Source: Macrococcoides psychrotolerans
Lineage (GTDB): Bacteria; Bacillota; Bacilli; Staphylococcales; Staphylococcaceae
DNA length: 64,000 nt
Assembly (NCBI RefSeq): GCF_038095555.1
Contig: NZ_CP124591.1
Location: 248,001 to 312,000 of the forward strand
Direction: 5' to 3'
Shown: piece by piece, positions 8,997 to 17,195 of the stretch
Layout: each line of letters starts with the position of its first letter
How positions within the stretch are numbered: the first letter of the stretch is position 1
The notes under the pieces: model-generated
What the model saw: the letters and a program-made list of their open reading frames with translations, nothing else
The model's database searches: none
Told to the model about the DNA's origin: nothing
Program-made: the position numbers and the translations under genes

Positions 8997-9105
8997 AACT
9001 CTTATCCAGAGAGGTGGAGGGACAGGCCCTATGAAACCTCGGCAGCAGATTCTTAATGAACACTGTGCCAATTCCTGCAACGCAAGTTGTAAAGATGAGA
9101 CGAGA
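8997..9105 (+). promoter_or_regulatory. SAM-I (S-box) riboswitch aptamer
   Basis: The S-box core is recognisable in order: CTTATCCAGAGAGGTGGAGG at the 5' side, then GGACAGGCCCTATGAAACC, CGGCAGC, GTGCCAATTCC, and the closing GATGAGACGAG. High S-adenosylmethionine is expected to stabilise P1 and release the downstream terminator. It controls metQ and the hydroxyacid dehydrogenase that follows. Confidence 0.95.
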
Positions 9106-9120
9106 CTATACAGAAATTTA

Positions 9121-9157
9121 TCCTGTGGACTTGTTCTTGTCCACGGGATTTTTTTAT
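9121..9157 (+). terminator. riboswitch expression-platform terminator
   Basis: TCCTGTGGAC / GTCCACGGGA stem followed by seven T, ending 16 bases before the metQ ribosome binding site. The stem contains one wobble pair. Confidence 0.9.
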
Positions 9158-9187
9158 TTGAGTTAAAAAATTAGGAGGAAACTATGC

Positions 9188-10006
9188 ATGAAAAAAGTAT
9201 TAGGTTTAATTAGTGCAGTCATATTATCTGCATCTTTAGCAGGCTGTAGTTCAACTGAAAAAGAAGAGGATAAGAAGATTGTTGTTGCAGCTTCCCCTGC
9301 ACCGCATGGAGAAGTTGTTAAACATGCAGCGGTTGCGATGAAGAAAAAAGGATATGACGTGGAAGTTAAGATTGTCAACGACTATAAAGTACCGAATAAG
9401 TTACTGCAAGAAGGCGATGTTGATGCTAACTTATTCCAGCATGTGCCATACTTGAAAGCTGAGAAAAAGACGCATCATTATGATATTGAAGAAGTAGGAA
9501 AAGTGTTCACTACGCCTATGGGGGTTTATAGTAAGAAGTATAAGAACCTAGATGAAATTCCATCTGGCTCTGAAATCTTCGTATCAAGTAATCCGGCTGA
9601 AGAAGGGCGTTTCTTATCATTCTTTGTCAATAAAGGTGTGATCAAGCTGAAAAAAGGTGTAAAGATTGAAGATGCACACTTTACTGATATCGTTGAAAAT
9701 AAAAAGAATCTAAAGTTTAATAACAAACAAAGCGCAGAGTTCTTACCGAAGACGTATCGTAATGGTGAAGGGGCTGCAGTAATTATGAATTCTAACTACG
9801 CAATTGATAATGGGATTACACCGCATAAAGATGCCATCGCGTTAGAGGATGAATCTTCACCATTTGCAAATATTCTTGCTGTTAAAAAAGGCCATAAGAA
9901 TGATAAGAAGTTTCAGGATTTGATTGAAGTACTTCAGTCTCAAGATATGAAAGATTATATTAATAAGGAATTCAACAAAGACGTCATTCCATATGGAGGG
10001 AAGTAG
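9188..10006 (+). CDS. metQ: methionine-binding lipoprotein of MetNIQ-type ABC transporter
   Basis: A 272-residue NlpA/MetQ-family lipoprotein. The signal peptide ends in the lipobox LAGC (Cys20), followed by a Ser/Thr/Glu-rich linker. Characteristic NlpA stretches include HGEVVKHA, DANLFQHVPYL, TTPMGVYS, and the C-terminal VIPYGGK. It should capture D/L-methionine outside the membrane for a MetN-MetI pump. No metN or metI lies next to it; they must be elsewhere. The ATG at 9188 has AGGAGG 9 bases upstream; an ATG at 9184 is out of frame. Transcription is controlled by the SAM riboswitch in front. Its stop abuts the next start codon with no gap. Confidence 0.93.
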   Translation: MKKVLGLISAVILSASLAGCSSTEKEEDKKIVVAASPAPHGEVVKHAAVAMKKKGYDVEVKIVNDYKVPNKLLQEGDVDANLFQHVPYLKAEKKTHHYDIEEVGKVFTTPMGVYSKKYKNLDEIPSGSEIFVSSNPAEEGRFLSFFVNKGVIKLKKGVKIEDAHFTDIVENKKNLKFNNKQSAEFLPKTYRNGEGAAVIMNSNYAIDNGITPHKDAIALEDESSPFANILAVKKGHKNDKKFQDLIEVLQSQDMKDYINKEFNKDVIPYGGK

Positions 10007-10918
10007 ATGAAGCTAGGAATCATTGGTGTTGGACGTGTGGGCAGTCAAGTGCTGACTGACGTACAGTATTTGAACGTATTTAACGAGATTGTCTTGATTG
10101 ATAGTGACGAAAATGTTGCGACTGGAGAGGCAATGGATCATTTGCACAGTCAAGGTATTGGTGTCACGAATCATATCAATATTTATGCGGGAACATATAA
10201 GGATTTAAAGGATGCGGATGTTATCGTTATAGCGGCCAGTACAAAGACAGATACATCAATTCCAGATCGCACTGCGCTAGCAAAGGCGAATACAGTGATT
10301 ATTAAAGAAATCACTACACGTATCGGTGAAGTAACGACCGATGCCTTGCTTGTTATTATTTCCAATCCTGTCGATGCGATGACGTACATCGCTTCAAAGT
10401 ATTATCCGGAGAGTAAAGTGATAGGTACTGGTACGTTATTAGAAACTTCACGTTTTAAAACTTTAATTGCAAATCATTACAACATTGACCCTAAAAGTGT
10501 TGAAGGGTTTGTGATAGGAGAGCATGGAGCACATGCTGTACCGCTCTGGAGTAAAACGCGTATTCATGGTATAGCGTTAGAGGAATATGAACAGCTTAGT
10601 GGTAACCATAAGATAGATAAAAATGAGATAACTGAGGCGATTGATAGCGTGTCATTTGATGTATTCCATCAAAAAGGCTGGACCAATGCAGCGATATCAA
10701 AAATCACTGTATTGCTTATCAAATCGCTTGTGCTCAATGAGCGTTCAATTTTCCCATTATCAACGAGAAATGAGGATATAGCATATAGCTTACCAGTACT
10801 TGTAGGAAAGGAAGGCATCATCCAGAGATTAGATATTTCAATAGATAATCAAGAAGCAAAGGATTTAACAACAGCTAAACAATTTATTAGAAATACAATA
10901 GAACAGCATTATAATTAA
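10007..10918 (+). CDS. L-2-hydroxyacid dehydrogenase (LDH / HicDH-like)
   Basis: A 303-residue NAD-dependent dehydrogenase of the lactate/malate family: N-terminal GVGRVGSQ nucleotide fold, a mobile loop with TDTSIPDR, SNPVDAMTY, substrate Arg in LETSRF (R149), and catalytic His in GEHGAH (H173). The loop resembles branched-chain 2-hydroxyisocaproate dehydrogenases more than true LDH. The Asp that normally pairs with the catalytic His is Glu (E146), and the GEHGD Asp is Ala. It begins at the base after the metQ stop, with GGAGGG inside metQ, so it is translationally coupled and under the SAM riboswitch. A 4-methylthio-2-oxobutyrate/hydroxy analogue reaction is an attractive but untested inference. 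Confidence 0.8.
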   Translation: MKLGIIGVGRVGSQVLTDVQYLNVFNEIVLIDSDENVATGEAMDHLHSQGIGVTNHINIYAGTYKDLKDADVIVIAASTKTDTSIPDRTALAKANTVIIKEITTRIGEVTTDALLVIISNPVDAMTYIASKYYPESKVIGTGTLLETSRFKTLIANHYNIDPKSVEGFVIGEHGAHAVPLWSKTRIHGIALEEYEQLSGNHKIDKNEITEAIDSVSFDVFHQKGWTNAAISKITVLLIKSLVLNERSIFPLSTRNEDIAYSLPVLVGKEGIIQRLDISIDNQEAKDLTTAKQFIRNTIEQHYN

Positions 10919-10946
10919 GACCTTGTAAAATTACAGGGTCTTTTTG
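10919..10946 (+). terminator. terminator of the metQ operon
   Basis: Stem GACCTTGTA / TACAGGGTC with one G-T pair and 4-base loop, followed by five T. The rest of the 307-base gap to isaB has no further recognisable element apart from the sigma-B promoter. Confidence 0.85.
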
Positions 10947-11144
10947 TATGCATGTGGTTTCTAAGGATATTGTAAAAGGGATACGTAGTCATGATGCTAA
11001 ACTGCTGATGAGAGCTAGCTTTATGTGAACGGCATAAAAGGTTGAAAGAATATTACATCTAATTAAAGAAAGAATTCCCAAGTCATTAGTCCATCAGAAT
11101 GAAAGGATTTTTATTTTATTTAGTTTTAACTAATGATTAAAAAT

Positions 11145-11169
11145 GTTTTGTGAGCACCATTCAGGGTAA
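11145..11169 (+). promoter_or_regulatory. probable sigma-B promoter of isaB
   Basis: GTTTTG at 11145-11150, 13 bases, then GGGTAA at 11164-11169. It matches the sigma-B pattern and lies about 55 bases before the start codon. Confidence 0.65.
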
Positions 11170-11225
11170 ATAATTAATGTAGAAAATGATGAGAATAATG
11201 AAATTATATTTTAGGAGTGGTGGAA

Positions 11226-11777
11226 ATGAAATTTGTAAAAGTACTAGGCGCAACAACTTTAGCGGCTGCCATGTCGTTAGGTGCAGTGCAGGGCGAAGAT
11301 GCCCTTGCTAAGCATTCAACAGCTGAAGTTCAGAAGCCTTACTATAAGTACTCTGGTTATACGAGCGGAAATGCCAAGTTTATGCTGGATAAAGATTTCG
11401 TGCGTGCAGTTAAAGTAAATAACGTAACCGTAAATGGTTATAAAGTAGACCTTAAGCGTATGATTTCAGGAGTTTCAGGCACAGGTTATACTAAGAAAGT
11501 TTATGATCAGAACTATACATTTTTTAAGGGGACTGATAAAAATCCATATACAGCGACTTTAGATGTGAGTAACAATGAACTTAAATTCGATGATGTGAAG
11601 AAAGTGTACGGCAATGAATACCTTTTCAAAGGTAAGATGATATCTAGTAGTAATAAAGCGGTGCCTTCTAAAGTTGATGGTGTTTACATTTACAACTTGA
11701 ATGGTAACAGTATACAGTTCCTCGTGGAAAAAGGTTATGTGCAAAAAGTAATATTGGGACATGTTGGCATGGCATAA
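11226..11777 (+). CDS. isaB: IsaB-family secreted antigen
   Basis: A 183-residue secreted protein of the immunodominant staphylococcal antigen B family. A signal peptide (residues 1 to about 25, ending near DALA) precedes a region matching IsaB closely: PYYKYSGYTSGNAKFMLDK and VNNVTVNGYKVD, with a conserved C-terminal VILGHVG. IsaB is an extracellular, nucleic-acid-binding antigen in Staphylococcus aureus. The ATG at 11226 has AGGAGTGG ending 5 bases upstream; the GTG at 11217 overlaps that site and is unlikely. A sigma-B-like promoter lies upstream and a strong terminator downstream. The family is essentially confined to Staphylococcaceae. Confidence 0.88.
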   Translation: MKFVKVLGATTLAAAMSLGAVQGEDALAKHSTAEVQKPYYKYSGYTSGNAKFMLDKDFVRAVKVNNVTVNGYKVDLKRMISGVSGTGYTKKVYDQNYTFFKGTDKNPYTATLDVSNNELKFDDVKKVYGNEYLFKGKMISSSNKAVPSKVDGVYIYNLNGNSIQFLVEKGYVQKVILGHVGMA

Positions 11778-11814
11778 AAAATTTGCGCTTCAGTTATGAA
11801 GCGCAAATTTTTTA
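11776..11814 (+). terminator. intrinsic terminator after isaB
   Basis: About a 15-bp stem (AAATTTGCGCTTCA / TGAAGCGCAAATTT) with a 4-base loop, T-flanked; it would work on either strand. Confidence 0.92.
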
Positions 11815-11892
11815 TGCTATGAATTGGTTCTACAGTTGTGTAAAAGTAATTATGTTATACTGTCAAAGTATCTTTTTTTGTAGGAGGAATTT

Positions 11893-13047
11893 ATGATAGA
11901 CACATTAAAACGCGAATGGCTTACACAGCCTTTACAAAATATATTAGCGGGTATCGTTGTTTCACTTGCACTGATACCTGAAGTGATTGCATTTAGCGTC
12001 ATTGCAGGAGTAAATCCAATGGTGGGACTGTATGCTTCATTTGTTATAGCGGTAGTCATCGCCTTTACAGGTGGAAGAAGTGCGATGATTTCTGCAGCAG
12101 CAGGTGCAATTGCACTGCTCGTGTTCTCTTTAGTGAAAGAACATGGCGTAGATTATTTATTTGCAGCGACCATCCTGATGGGAATATTACAAGTCATCTT
12201 TGGAATATTTAAAGTAGGTAACTTACTCAAATACATACCTAATACAGTGATGATTGGATTCGTAGATTCCCTTGCAATACTCATCTTTACATCACAATTA
12301 CAGCACATCTTTAATATTAGTGGTGTGACTTATATATTTACTGTGGCAACAATTGTGATTGTATACGTCCTACCCAAATTTTTTACGAAAGTACCAGCAC
12401 CACTCATTGCAGTCGTACTACTTACAGCAATTTCAATTATGATGCATGCTGATGTTAGGACAGTAGGTGATATCGGAGAAATTAAACGTACATTACCGCA
12501 TTTGTTTATACCTGATGTGCCCTTCAATTTCGAAACGTTTAAGATTATCTTTCCGTACAGTTTATCGATGGCGGTCGTAGGTCTTGTAGAAAGTCTGCTG
12601 ACGGCACGTATTGTAGATGATACATTGAAGAGTGACAGTGATAAGAATAAGGAATCACGTGGACAGGGCGTTGCTAACATCATTACAGGATTCTTCGGTG
12701 GTATCGGTGGATGTGCAATGATTGCACAAACTGTATTGAATTTGAAATCGGGTGGAACGACGAGATTATCATCGATTGCAGCGGGATCATCTCTTATGTT
12801 TTTAATAATTGTTCTTGGTGATTACGTCGTTCAGATCCCAATGAGTATTCTTGCAGGGATTATGGTTGTGGCTGCAATAAGTACATTTGATTTTGGGACA
12901 TTCAAATTTTTGAAAAATGCAAGATGGATTGACATAATAGTAGTGTTAGTGACTATTACTTTAGTACTTATGACCCACAATTTAGCCATTGGTGTTATTG
13001 CTGGCAGTGTGCTGAACTTTGTATTTAACAGAAAAGAGGTGGCTTAA
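11893..13047 (+). CDS. SulP-family anion transporter without a STAS domain
   Basis: A 384-residue membrane protein of the SulP family (sulfate, bicarbonate or other anions). Typical elements are ALIPEVIAFSVIAGVNPMVGLYASF near residues 28-52, a GGRSAMISAAAGAIA stretch, and SLLTARIVDD in the second half. It ends straight after the last membrane segment (VLNFVFNRKEVA), so the usual cytoplasmic STAS domain of about 120 residues is absent. Instead a UspA-type protein begins at the very next base. Start supported by TAGGAGGA. The substrate cannot be told; the short STAS-less forms are often annotated as sulfate permeases by homology only. Confidence 0.88.
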   Translation: MIDTLKREWLTQPLQNILAGIVVSLALIPEVIAFSVIAGVNPMVGLYASFVIAVVIAFTGGRSAMISAAAGAIALLVFSLVKEHGVDYLFAATILMGILQVIFGIFKVGNLLKYIPNTVMIGFVDSLAILIFTSQLQHIFNISGVTYIFTVATIVIVYVLPKFFTKVPAPLIAVVLLTAISIMMHADVRTVGDIGEIKRTLPHLFIPDVPFNFETFKIIFPYSLSMAVVGLVESLLTARIVDDTLKSDSDKNKESRGQGVANIITGFFGGIGGCAMIAQTVLNLKSGGTTRLSSIAAGSSLMFLIIVLGDYVVQIPMSILAGIMVVAAISTFDFGTFKFLKNARWIDIIVVLVTITLVLMTHNLAIGVIAGSVLNFVFNRKEVA

Positions 13048-13443
13048 ATGTATCAATCCGTTCTTATTGCGGTAGATGGATCACATAATAGTATGCGTGC
13101 AGCAGAAGAAGCGATAAAGCTCGATGCTAAGCATTATACGATTCTTTCCGTTATTACAGCAGAAGACTCAAAAGAAAGTGTATTGCATGGTACAGGAGAT
13201 AGTGAATCAGATCGTAAAGAGGAACTGGAGGATATTATTGCAAAATTCTCTGGACATCACTTTAATGTGCTATTTGAACATGGTTATCCGAAAGAGAAGA
13301 TTGTGGAGGTTGCGAATCATCATAATCATGATTTACTCGTTATCGGAACGCGAGGATTAAGTGGATTAAAAGAAGTCGTTATGGGTAGCGTAAGTCGTCA
13401 TGTTGTTAAACATTCTGATATTAATGTACTTGTCGTAAAATAA
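13048..13443 (+). CDS. UspA-family universal stress protein
   Basis: A 131-residue UspA protein with the ATP-binding signature G-x2-G-x9-G-S (GTRGLSGLKEVVMGSVSRHVV) and the N-terminal LIAVDGSHNS. Its ATG directly follows the SulP stop codon, and its ribosome binding site (AGAGGTGG) lies inside the SulP gene, so the two are translationally coupled. It may supply a soluble nucleotide-binding regulatory module in place of the missing STAS domain of the transporter (inference). Confidence 0.88.
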   Translation: MYQSVLIAVDGSHNSMRAAEEAIKLDAKHYTILSVITAEDSKESVLHGTGDSESDRKEELEDIIAKFSGHHFNVLFEHGYPKEKIVEVANHHNHDLLVIGTRGLSGLKEVVMGSVSRHVVKHSDINVLVVK

Positions 13444-13477
13444 AACAGGCGATTCCACTTGGAATCGCCTGTTTTAT
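13442..13477. terminator. bidirectional terminator between the usp and ykvI-like genes
   Basis: AAAACAGGCGATTCC paired with GGAATCGCCTGTTTT around a 4-base loop; it serves both convergent genes. Confidence 0.92.
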
Positions 13478-13478
13478 T

Positions 13479-14537
13479 TTAGTCTTTCAAGTTAAAGTGT
13501 TTAAACCCTTTATAAATTACAGGGAAAAATAAGAGTAAACCGACGATTCCCATAATAGGGAAGACTGTTGCGACAAGTTTTGAGAAACTGATAAACGTCA
13601 TTAAAAATGTAATTATTGCAATAACAACAATTATGATATAGTAATTTCTGCTGTAGGGTTTCGTGATTCTCGAGATAAATGCATAGTTTAAACCAACGAC
13701 CGTATTATAGATTACAGCAATCATTATTACCGAGAAGACAATTCCGATGGCTGGATGAATTTCCTGTGCAAGCAGTAAAGTGGGTAAGTCAACTTTTACG
13801 ATATGTTGATACTCTGTAATAAGCCCTAAGTTAATTAACATTAATAATGCCATGATGATACTTCCACCCAATAAACCGCCATAGATTGCATGCGTTCCTT
13901 TTTTTAGCTGACCACCCATGACTGATAAGAAACTGAATGCTGCAGCAATCTGTAAACTAGAATAGTTAATTGCGTCAAACCACCATGGGTAGAGTCCTTT
14001 ATTATCGGGGATGCTAATAATACCGTCAGAGATATTGAAGTCATGTTTCATCATATAAAAAATTGAAATAATCAATACAATCGCAATTAAGAATGGGGTT
14101 ACCATACTGAGGACACGAATAATTTTATTGAACTGCATACATAACGTTAAGCTCACAAGTGCTATAAAGATTAAACCACTTAACCAAAATGGAATATTGA
14201 AACTTTCATTGATTGTACTTGCACCCCCGACACTCATTACGAGTGCCAGACCGAGCAAGAAGGCAGTAAGAATAAAATCAAAGATCAACGAAATTTGTTT
14301 TGGTAAAAAATATTTAATACTTGTAGCATGATTTTCACTTTTAACAACATGACCACCCTTCATGACAAACATACCACCTAAAGTAACAAGAAGGCCTGTC
14401 AATAGAATGCCCCATATACTATTGCTGCCATGTGACGTAAAAAATTGCAGTACTTCTTGTCCGGTAGCAAATCCTGCACCCACGACAACCCCTACAAATG
14501 CAAAAGCAACGACCAGTATTTCTTTAAAATCTTTCAT
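13479..14537 (-). CDS. YkvI-like membrane protein (LeuT/APC-fold transporter candidate)
   Basis: A 352-residue protein with about ten transmembrane helices. The N-terminal VGAGFATGQEVLQFFTSHG is the hallmark of the YkvI family, which is distantly related to amino-acid transporters of the LeuT fold (unwound helix 1 with a GxG motif). Later segments such as ALNYAF-like helices and a basic C-terminus fit a cytoplasmic end. The start follows GGAAGGGG. It is monocistronic, facing the usp gene across a shared terminator. Substrate unknown. Confidence 0.75.
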   Translation of the reverse strand: MKDFKEILVVAFAFVGVVVGAGFATGQEVLQFFTSHGSNSIWGILLTGLLVTLGGMFVMKGGHVVKSENHATSIKYFLPKQISLIFDFILTAFLLGLALVMSVGGASTINESFNIPFWLSGLIFIALVSLTLCMQFNKIIRVLSMVTPFLIAIVLIISIFYMMKHDFNISDGIISIPDNKGLYPWWFDAINYSSLQIAAAFSFLSVMGGQLKKGTHAIYGGLLGGSIIMALLMLINLGLITEYQHIVKVDLPTLLLAQEIHPAIGIVFSVIMIAVIYNTVVGLNYAFISRITKPYSRNYYIIIVVIAIITFLMTFISFSKLVATVFPIMGIVGLLLFFPVIYKGFKHFNLKD

Positions 14538-14627
14538 AATAACCCCTTCCAGGATAAAAGCAAAATTTATCTATATAAAATTTTATGATAGCGTTCTTAA
14601 AAGGCGATATCCATGAGTTCATATTGT

Positions 14628-14662
14628 TTAAAGCGATTCCTTTAAACAGGAATCGCTTTAAA
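14628..14662. terminator. terminator of the aminotransferase gene
   Basis: TTTAAAGCGATTCC / GGAATCGCTTTAAA, a 14-bp perfect stem with an 8-base loop. It is immediately downstream of the minus-strand aminotransferase stop. Confidence 0.88.
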
Positions 14663-14664
14663 TA

Positions 14665-15915
14665 TTATTGATTTTCATATAATTTATTTAATGTGACATA
14701 GTTTATAACGACACATAGAATATCCATCGCTTCTTTCAGCTCTTCCACATTTAAAAATGATGGTGCAATACGGATAACGCTATCGTTAGGGTCTTTGCCA
14801 TAAGGATGTGTCGCACCGGCTGGTGTAACTTTTAAACCGAGTACACTACACTTCTCTACAATTTCACTTGCACAATGATCCAATACCTCTATCGTGATAA
14901 AATAACCACCTTGAGGTTTGTTCCATTTACAAATTTCTGGTGAATACAGTTTCTCAGATAAGTATGTATCCACAACATCGAATTTCGGAGCCATAATTTC
15001 TTTATGTTTACGCATATGTTCAATCAAACCATCTTTGTCTCCAAAAAACTTGACATGACGCAGCTGATTTAACTTATCATGTCCGATTGTTTGAACACCG
15101 AATAACGATAATAAGTACTTAATGTTTGTTTCACTTGTAGCAAGTGCTGAAATACCTGCACCAGGGAAAGTCATCTTAGAAGTAGACATAACCATTAAAG
15201 CACGCTCAGGATTACCGGCACTTTGACACGCATGAAGTAAGTTTTTCACTTTGATTACTTCTTCACCTAAGTGATGGTATCCGTAAGCATTGTCCCATAT
15301 AATTCTAAAGTCATCAGCAGCTGTGTGCATGTTTGCCAGGCGCTCTACAGTTTCGTCAGAATAGTTATACCCTTGAGGGTTCGAATAGAGTGGGACACAC
15401 CACATACCTTTTATTGCAGGATCATCTTTTACTAGAGATTCAACCTGATCCATATCAGGGCCGTGATCTGTCATTGTTACAGGTATCATTTCGATGCCAT
15501 ATGACTCACAAATTGTAAAGTGACGATCATATCCTGGCACTGGACACAAAAATTTTACCTGTTGATCCTTCCAAGGTAGCGCATCTTCAGACACTCCGTA
15601 GAACATGAACTTATTAACCATATCATGCATGAGATTCAAACTTGAATTGCCGCCAATATAAATCTCATTTTGAGACACATCGAATAAATCTGCAAATAAT
15701 GCCTTTGCTTCTGGAATACCACTGGGAATACCATAGTTGAAGTATGATAAGTACGTATCAGCATCCTTGCTCTTTAATACATCGAGCATCTCGAATGATA
15801 AAGCCAGCTGTTCTCCTGATGGTTTTCCGCGCGTCATATCAATGTTGATATCCTCTTTCATCAATTGATCATATTGCGCACTATAACTTTGTAATGCTTC
15901 TTGAATGTTCGTCAT
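14665..15915 (-). CDS. PLP-dependent aspartate aminotransferase of the AspT (subgroup 1c) type
   Basis: A 416-residue fold-type I aminotransferase that follows the corynebacterial AspT pattern rather than classical AspC: DMTRGKPSGEQL near the N-terminus, CPVPGYDRHF, the MWCVPLYSNPQG strand, IIWDNAY with the PLP-ring Asp, and the Schiff-base lysine in STSKMTFPGAG. It should interconvert aspartate/2-oxoglutarate with oxaloacetate/glutamate. The ATG is at 15915, with a weak GGAAGTG-type ribosome binding site and a promoter with TATAAT upstream. IS copy 1 lies 95 bases upstream of its start codon but outside the apparent promoter. Confidence 0.85.
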   Translation of the reverse strand: MTNIQEALQSYSAQYDQLMKEDINIDMTRGKPSGEQLALSFEMLDVLKSKDADTYLSYFNYGIPSGIPEAKALFADLFDVSQNEIYIGGNSSLNLMHDMVNKFMFYGVSEDALPWKDQQVKFLCPVPGYDRHFTICESYGIEMIPVTMTDHGPDMDQVESLVKDDPAIKGMWCVPLYSNPQGYNYSDETVERLANMHTAADDFRIIWDNAYGYHHLGEEVIKVKNLLHACQSAGNPERALMVMSTSKMTFPGAGISALATSETNIKYLLSLFGVQTIGHDKLNQLRHVKFFGDKDGLIEHMRKHKEIMAPKFDVVDTYLSEKLYSPEICKWNKPQGGYFITIEVLDHCASEIVEKCSVLGLKVTPAGATHPYGKDPNDSVIRIAPSFLNVEELKEAMDILCVVINYVTLNKLYENQ

Positions 15916-15949
15916 GAATTAAACACTTCCAATCTGTATTATTACTGTC

Positions 15950-15978
15950 ATTATAGAATATTTGACTGTTGATTTACA
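15950..15978 (-). promoter_or_regulatory. probable promoter of the aminotransferase
   Basis: On the minus strand, TGTAAA (15973-15978), 17 bases and a perfect TATAAT (15950-15955). The IS end is 32 bases upstream of the -35. Confidence 0.6.
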
Positions 15979-15991
15979 GTAAGATAAAAAT

Positions 15992-16003
15992 AAAAATCCA
16001 CCC
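15992..16003. repeat. left arm of terminator-like hairpin split by IS copy 1
   Basis: AAAAATCCACCC here is the exact reverse complement of GGGTGGATTTTT at 17289-17300. Removing the IS and one copy of ACAG restores a 12-bp stem with an AT-rich end and a roughly 10-base loop. Confidence 0.85.
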
Positions 16004-16054
16004 CCAACAGGGCACTGCACCCTTACTAAGGGAGCTCAATAAAAACACTATTTT

Positions 16055-16861
16055 CTAGGCTGCTAATTTCCTATATTCTATAGGGGATAAGTAGCCTAGT
16101 TTTTGTTGAATTCTAACTTTATTATAGTTTTCAATGTAATTTTCGACAATATCTATTACAATGGTATTAGAGCTTCTAAGCTCACTGTTTAAGTAGAATG
16201 TTTCACACTTTAGAGAGGCATGAAAACATTCTATTGGGGCATTATCAGCTGGCGTTCCCTTACGGGACATGCTTCTGGTAATGCCTTTTTCTGTACATAG
16301 GGCATAGTATTCATAAGAAGTATAAACACTTCCTTGATCACTATGTAATATAGTACCTGGTTCCAATTGAAGTTGTTTTAATGTCTCATTTACTAATTCT
16401 TGATTTTGTTTATTACCGATTTTATATGCCACAATTTCACCATTGTAAGCATCCATGATAGATGAAAGATACAACATTGTATTCCCGAAGGGTAAATAAG
16501 TGATATCTGTTAAAAGTACTTCTAAAGGTTTCTCTGCTTTGAAGTTTCTATTTAATAGATTATGTGTTTTATAATATGCATTCCCTGGTCTTTTCGATTT
16601 TTTCATTCGTACTTTACAATTTAAATTATGTTTTTGCATAATCCTTTGTACTTTTTTGTGATTAATTGGTTTATTATTTTTTCTATTTAACAAGGCAGTT
16701 ATTTTTCTATAACCATATGTAAAACGATGTTTCTTACATAGTTCTATAATTTCTCGTTCATCCTCAGATATACTGAAATCTTTGTTTTTCCATCTGTAAT
16801 AATTTGATTTTGGAATATCTAAAGTTTCTAAAATGACTTTCACTGTATATTTAGATTTCAA
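16055..16861 (-). CDS. IS3-family transposase OrfB, 5' end disrupted by a 1-base deletion
   Basis: 268 residues of the rve-type integrase catalytic part: an HTH_21-like N-terminal segment (FTYGYRKITALLN), then the DDE domain with VLLTDITYLPF (first Asp), LHSDQGSVYTS (second Asp) and a Glu in PIECFHASLKCE. The DDE triad is therefore intact. Unlike the second copy, the frame upstream is interrupted: after the frameshift site the -1 frame meets TAG at 16882-16884, so OrfB can only begin at an internal TTG. The fused OrfAB transposase should not be made from this copy. Confidence 0.85.
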   Translation of the reverse strand: MKSKYTVKVILETLDIPKSNYYRWKNKDFSISEDEREIIELCKKHRFTYGYRKITALLNRKNNKPINHKKVQRIMQKHNLNCKVRMKKSKRPGNAYYKTHNLLNRNFKAEKPLEVLLTDITYLPFGNTMLYLSSIMDAYNGEIVAYKIGNKQNQELVNETLKQLQLEPGTILHSDQGSVYTSYEYYALCTEKGITRSMSRKGTPADNAPIECFHASLKCETFYLNSELRSSNTIVIDIVENYIENYNKVRIQQKLGYLSPIEYRKLAA

Positions 16862-16874
16862 TTCATTTACTAAT

Positions 16875-17195
16875 TCAACAACTACCTCTGGACCACTTCC
16901 TTTCCAATTCCTTGTACTTTTTTAAAATTTCATTTTCTACTTCTTTGCGCTTTAATTCAATTTTTAGCGTCTCAACAGTACTCAATTCTTCATTTCCTTT
17001 TCCGTAGGAATATTGTTTACCTACTTGTTGATTGAATCTATGTGTTTCCCCATTTCTATACCATTTCCACCACACTTTAACTTGAGATTCATTTTTAATA
17101 TTTAAAGCATCCATTATTTCTCTTGTACTATATCCTTTAAGTTTCATTTCTACTACTTTATATTTTATTTCAACTGAATATGCCACTCTTTTCAT
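16875..17195 (-). CDS. IS3-family OrfA helix-turn-helix protein, altered C-terminus
   Basis: About 106 residues. N-terminal HTH_23/Tnp-1-like domain (EIKYKVVEMKLKGYSTREI, KVWWKWYRNG) followed by a leucine-zipper-like Lys/Glu helix. The ATG at 17195 has GGAGGTG 7 bases before it. A slippery A AAA AAG (16917-16923 on the minus strand) is present for -1 frameshifting, but the 1-base deletion downstream gives a new C-terminus (…WSRGSC) and stops the shifted frame. Confidence 0.85.
   Translation of the reverse strand: MKRVAYSVEIKYKVVEMKLKGYSTREIMDALNIKNESQVKVWWKWYRNGETHRFNQQVGKQYSYGKGNEELSTVETLKIELKRKEVENEILKKYKELERKWSRGSC

Noticed and set aside
12330..12683. 117-codon frame antisense to the SulP gene
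   Set aside because: Shadow of a well-supported membrane-protein gene; no start signal.
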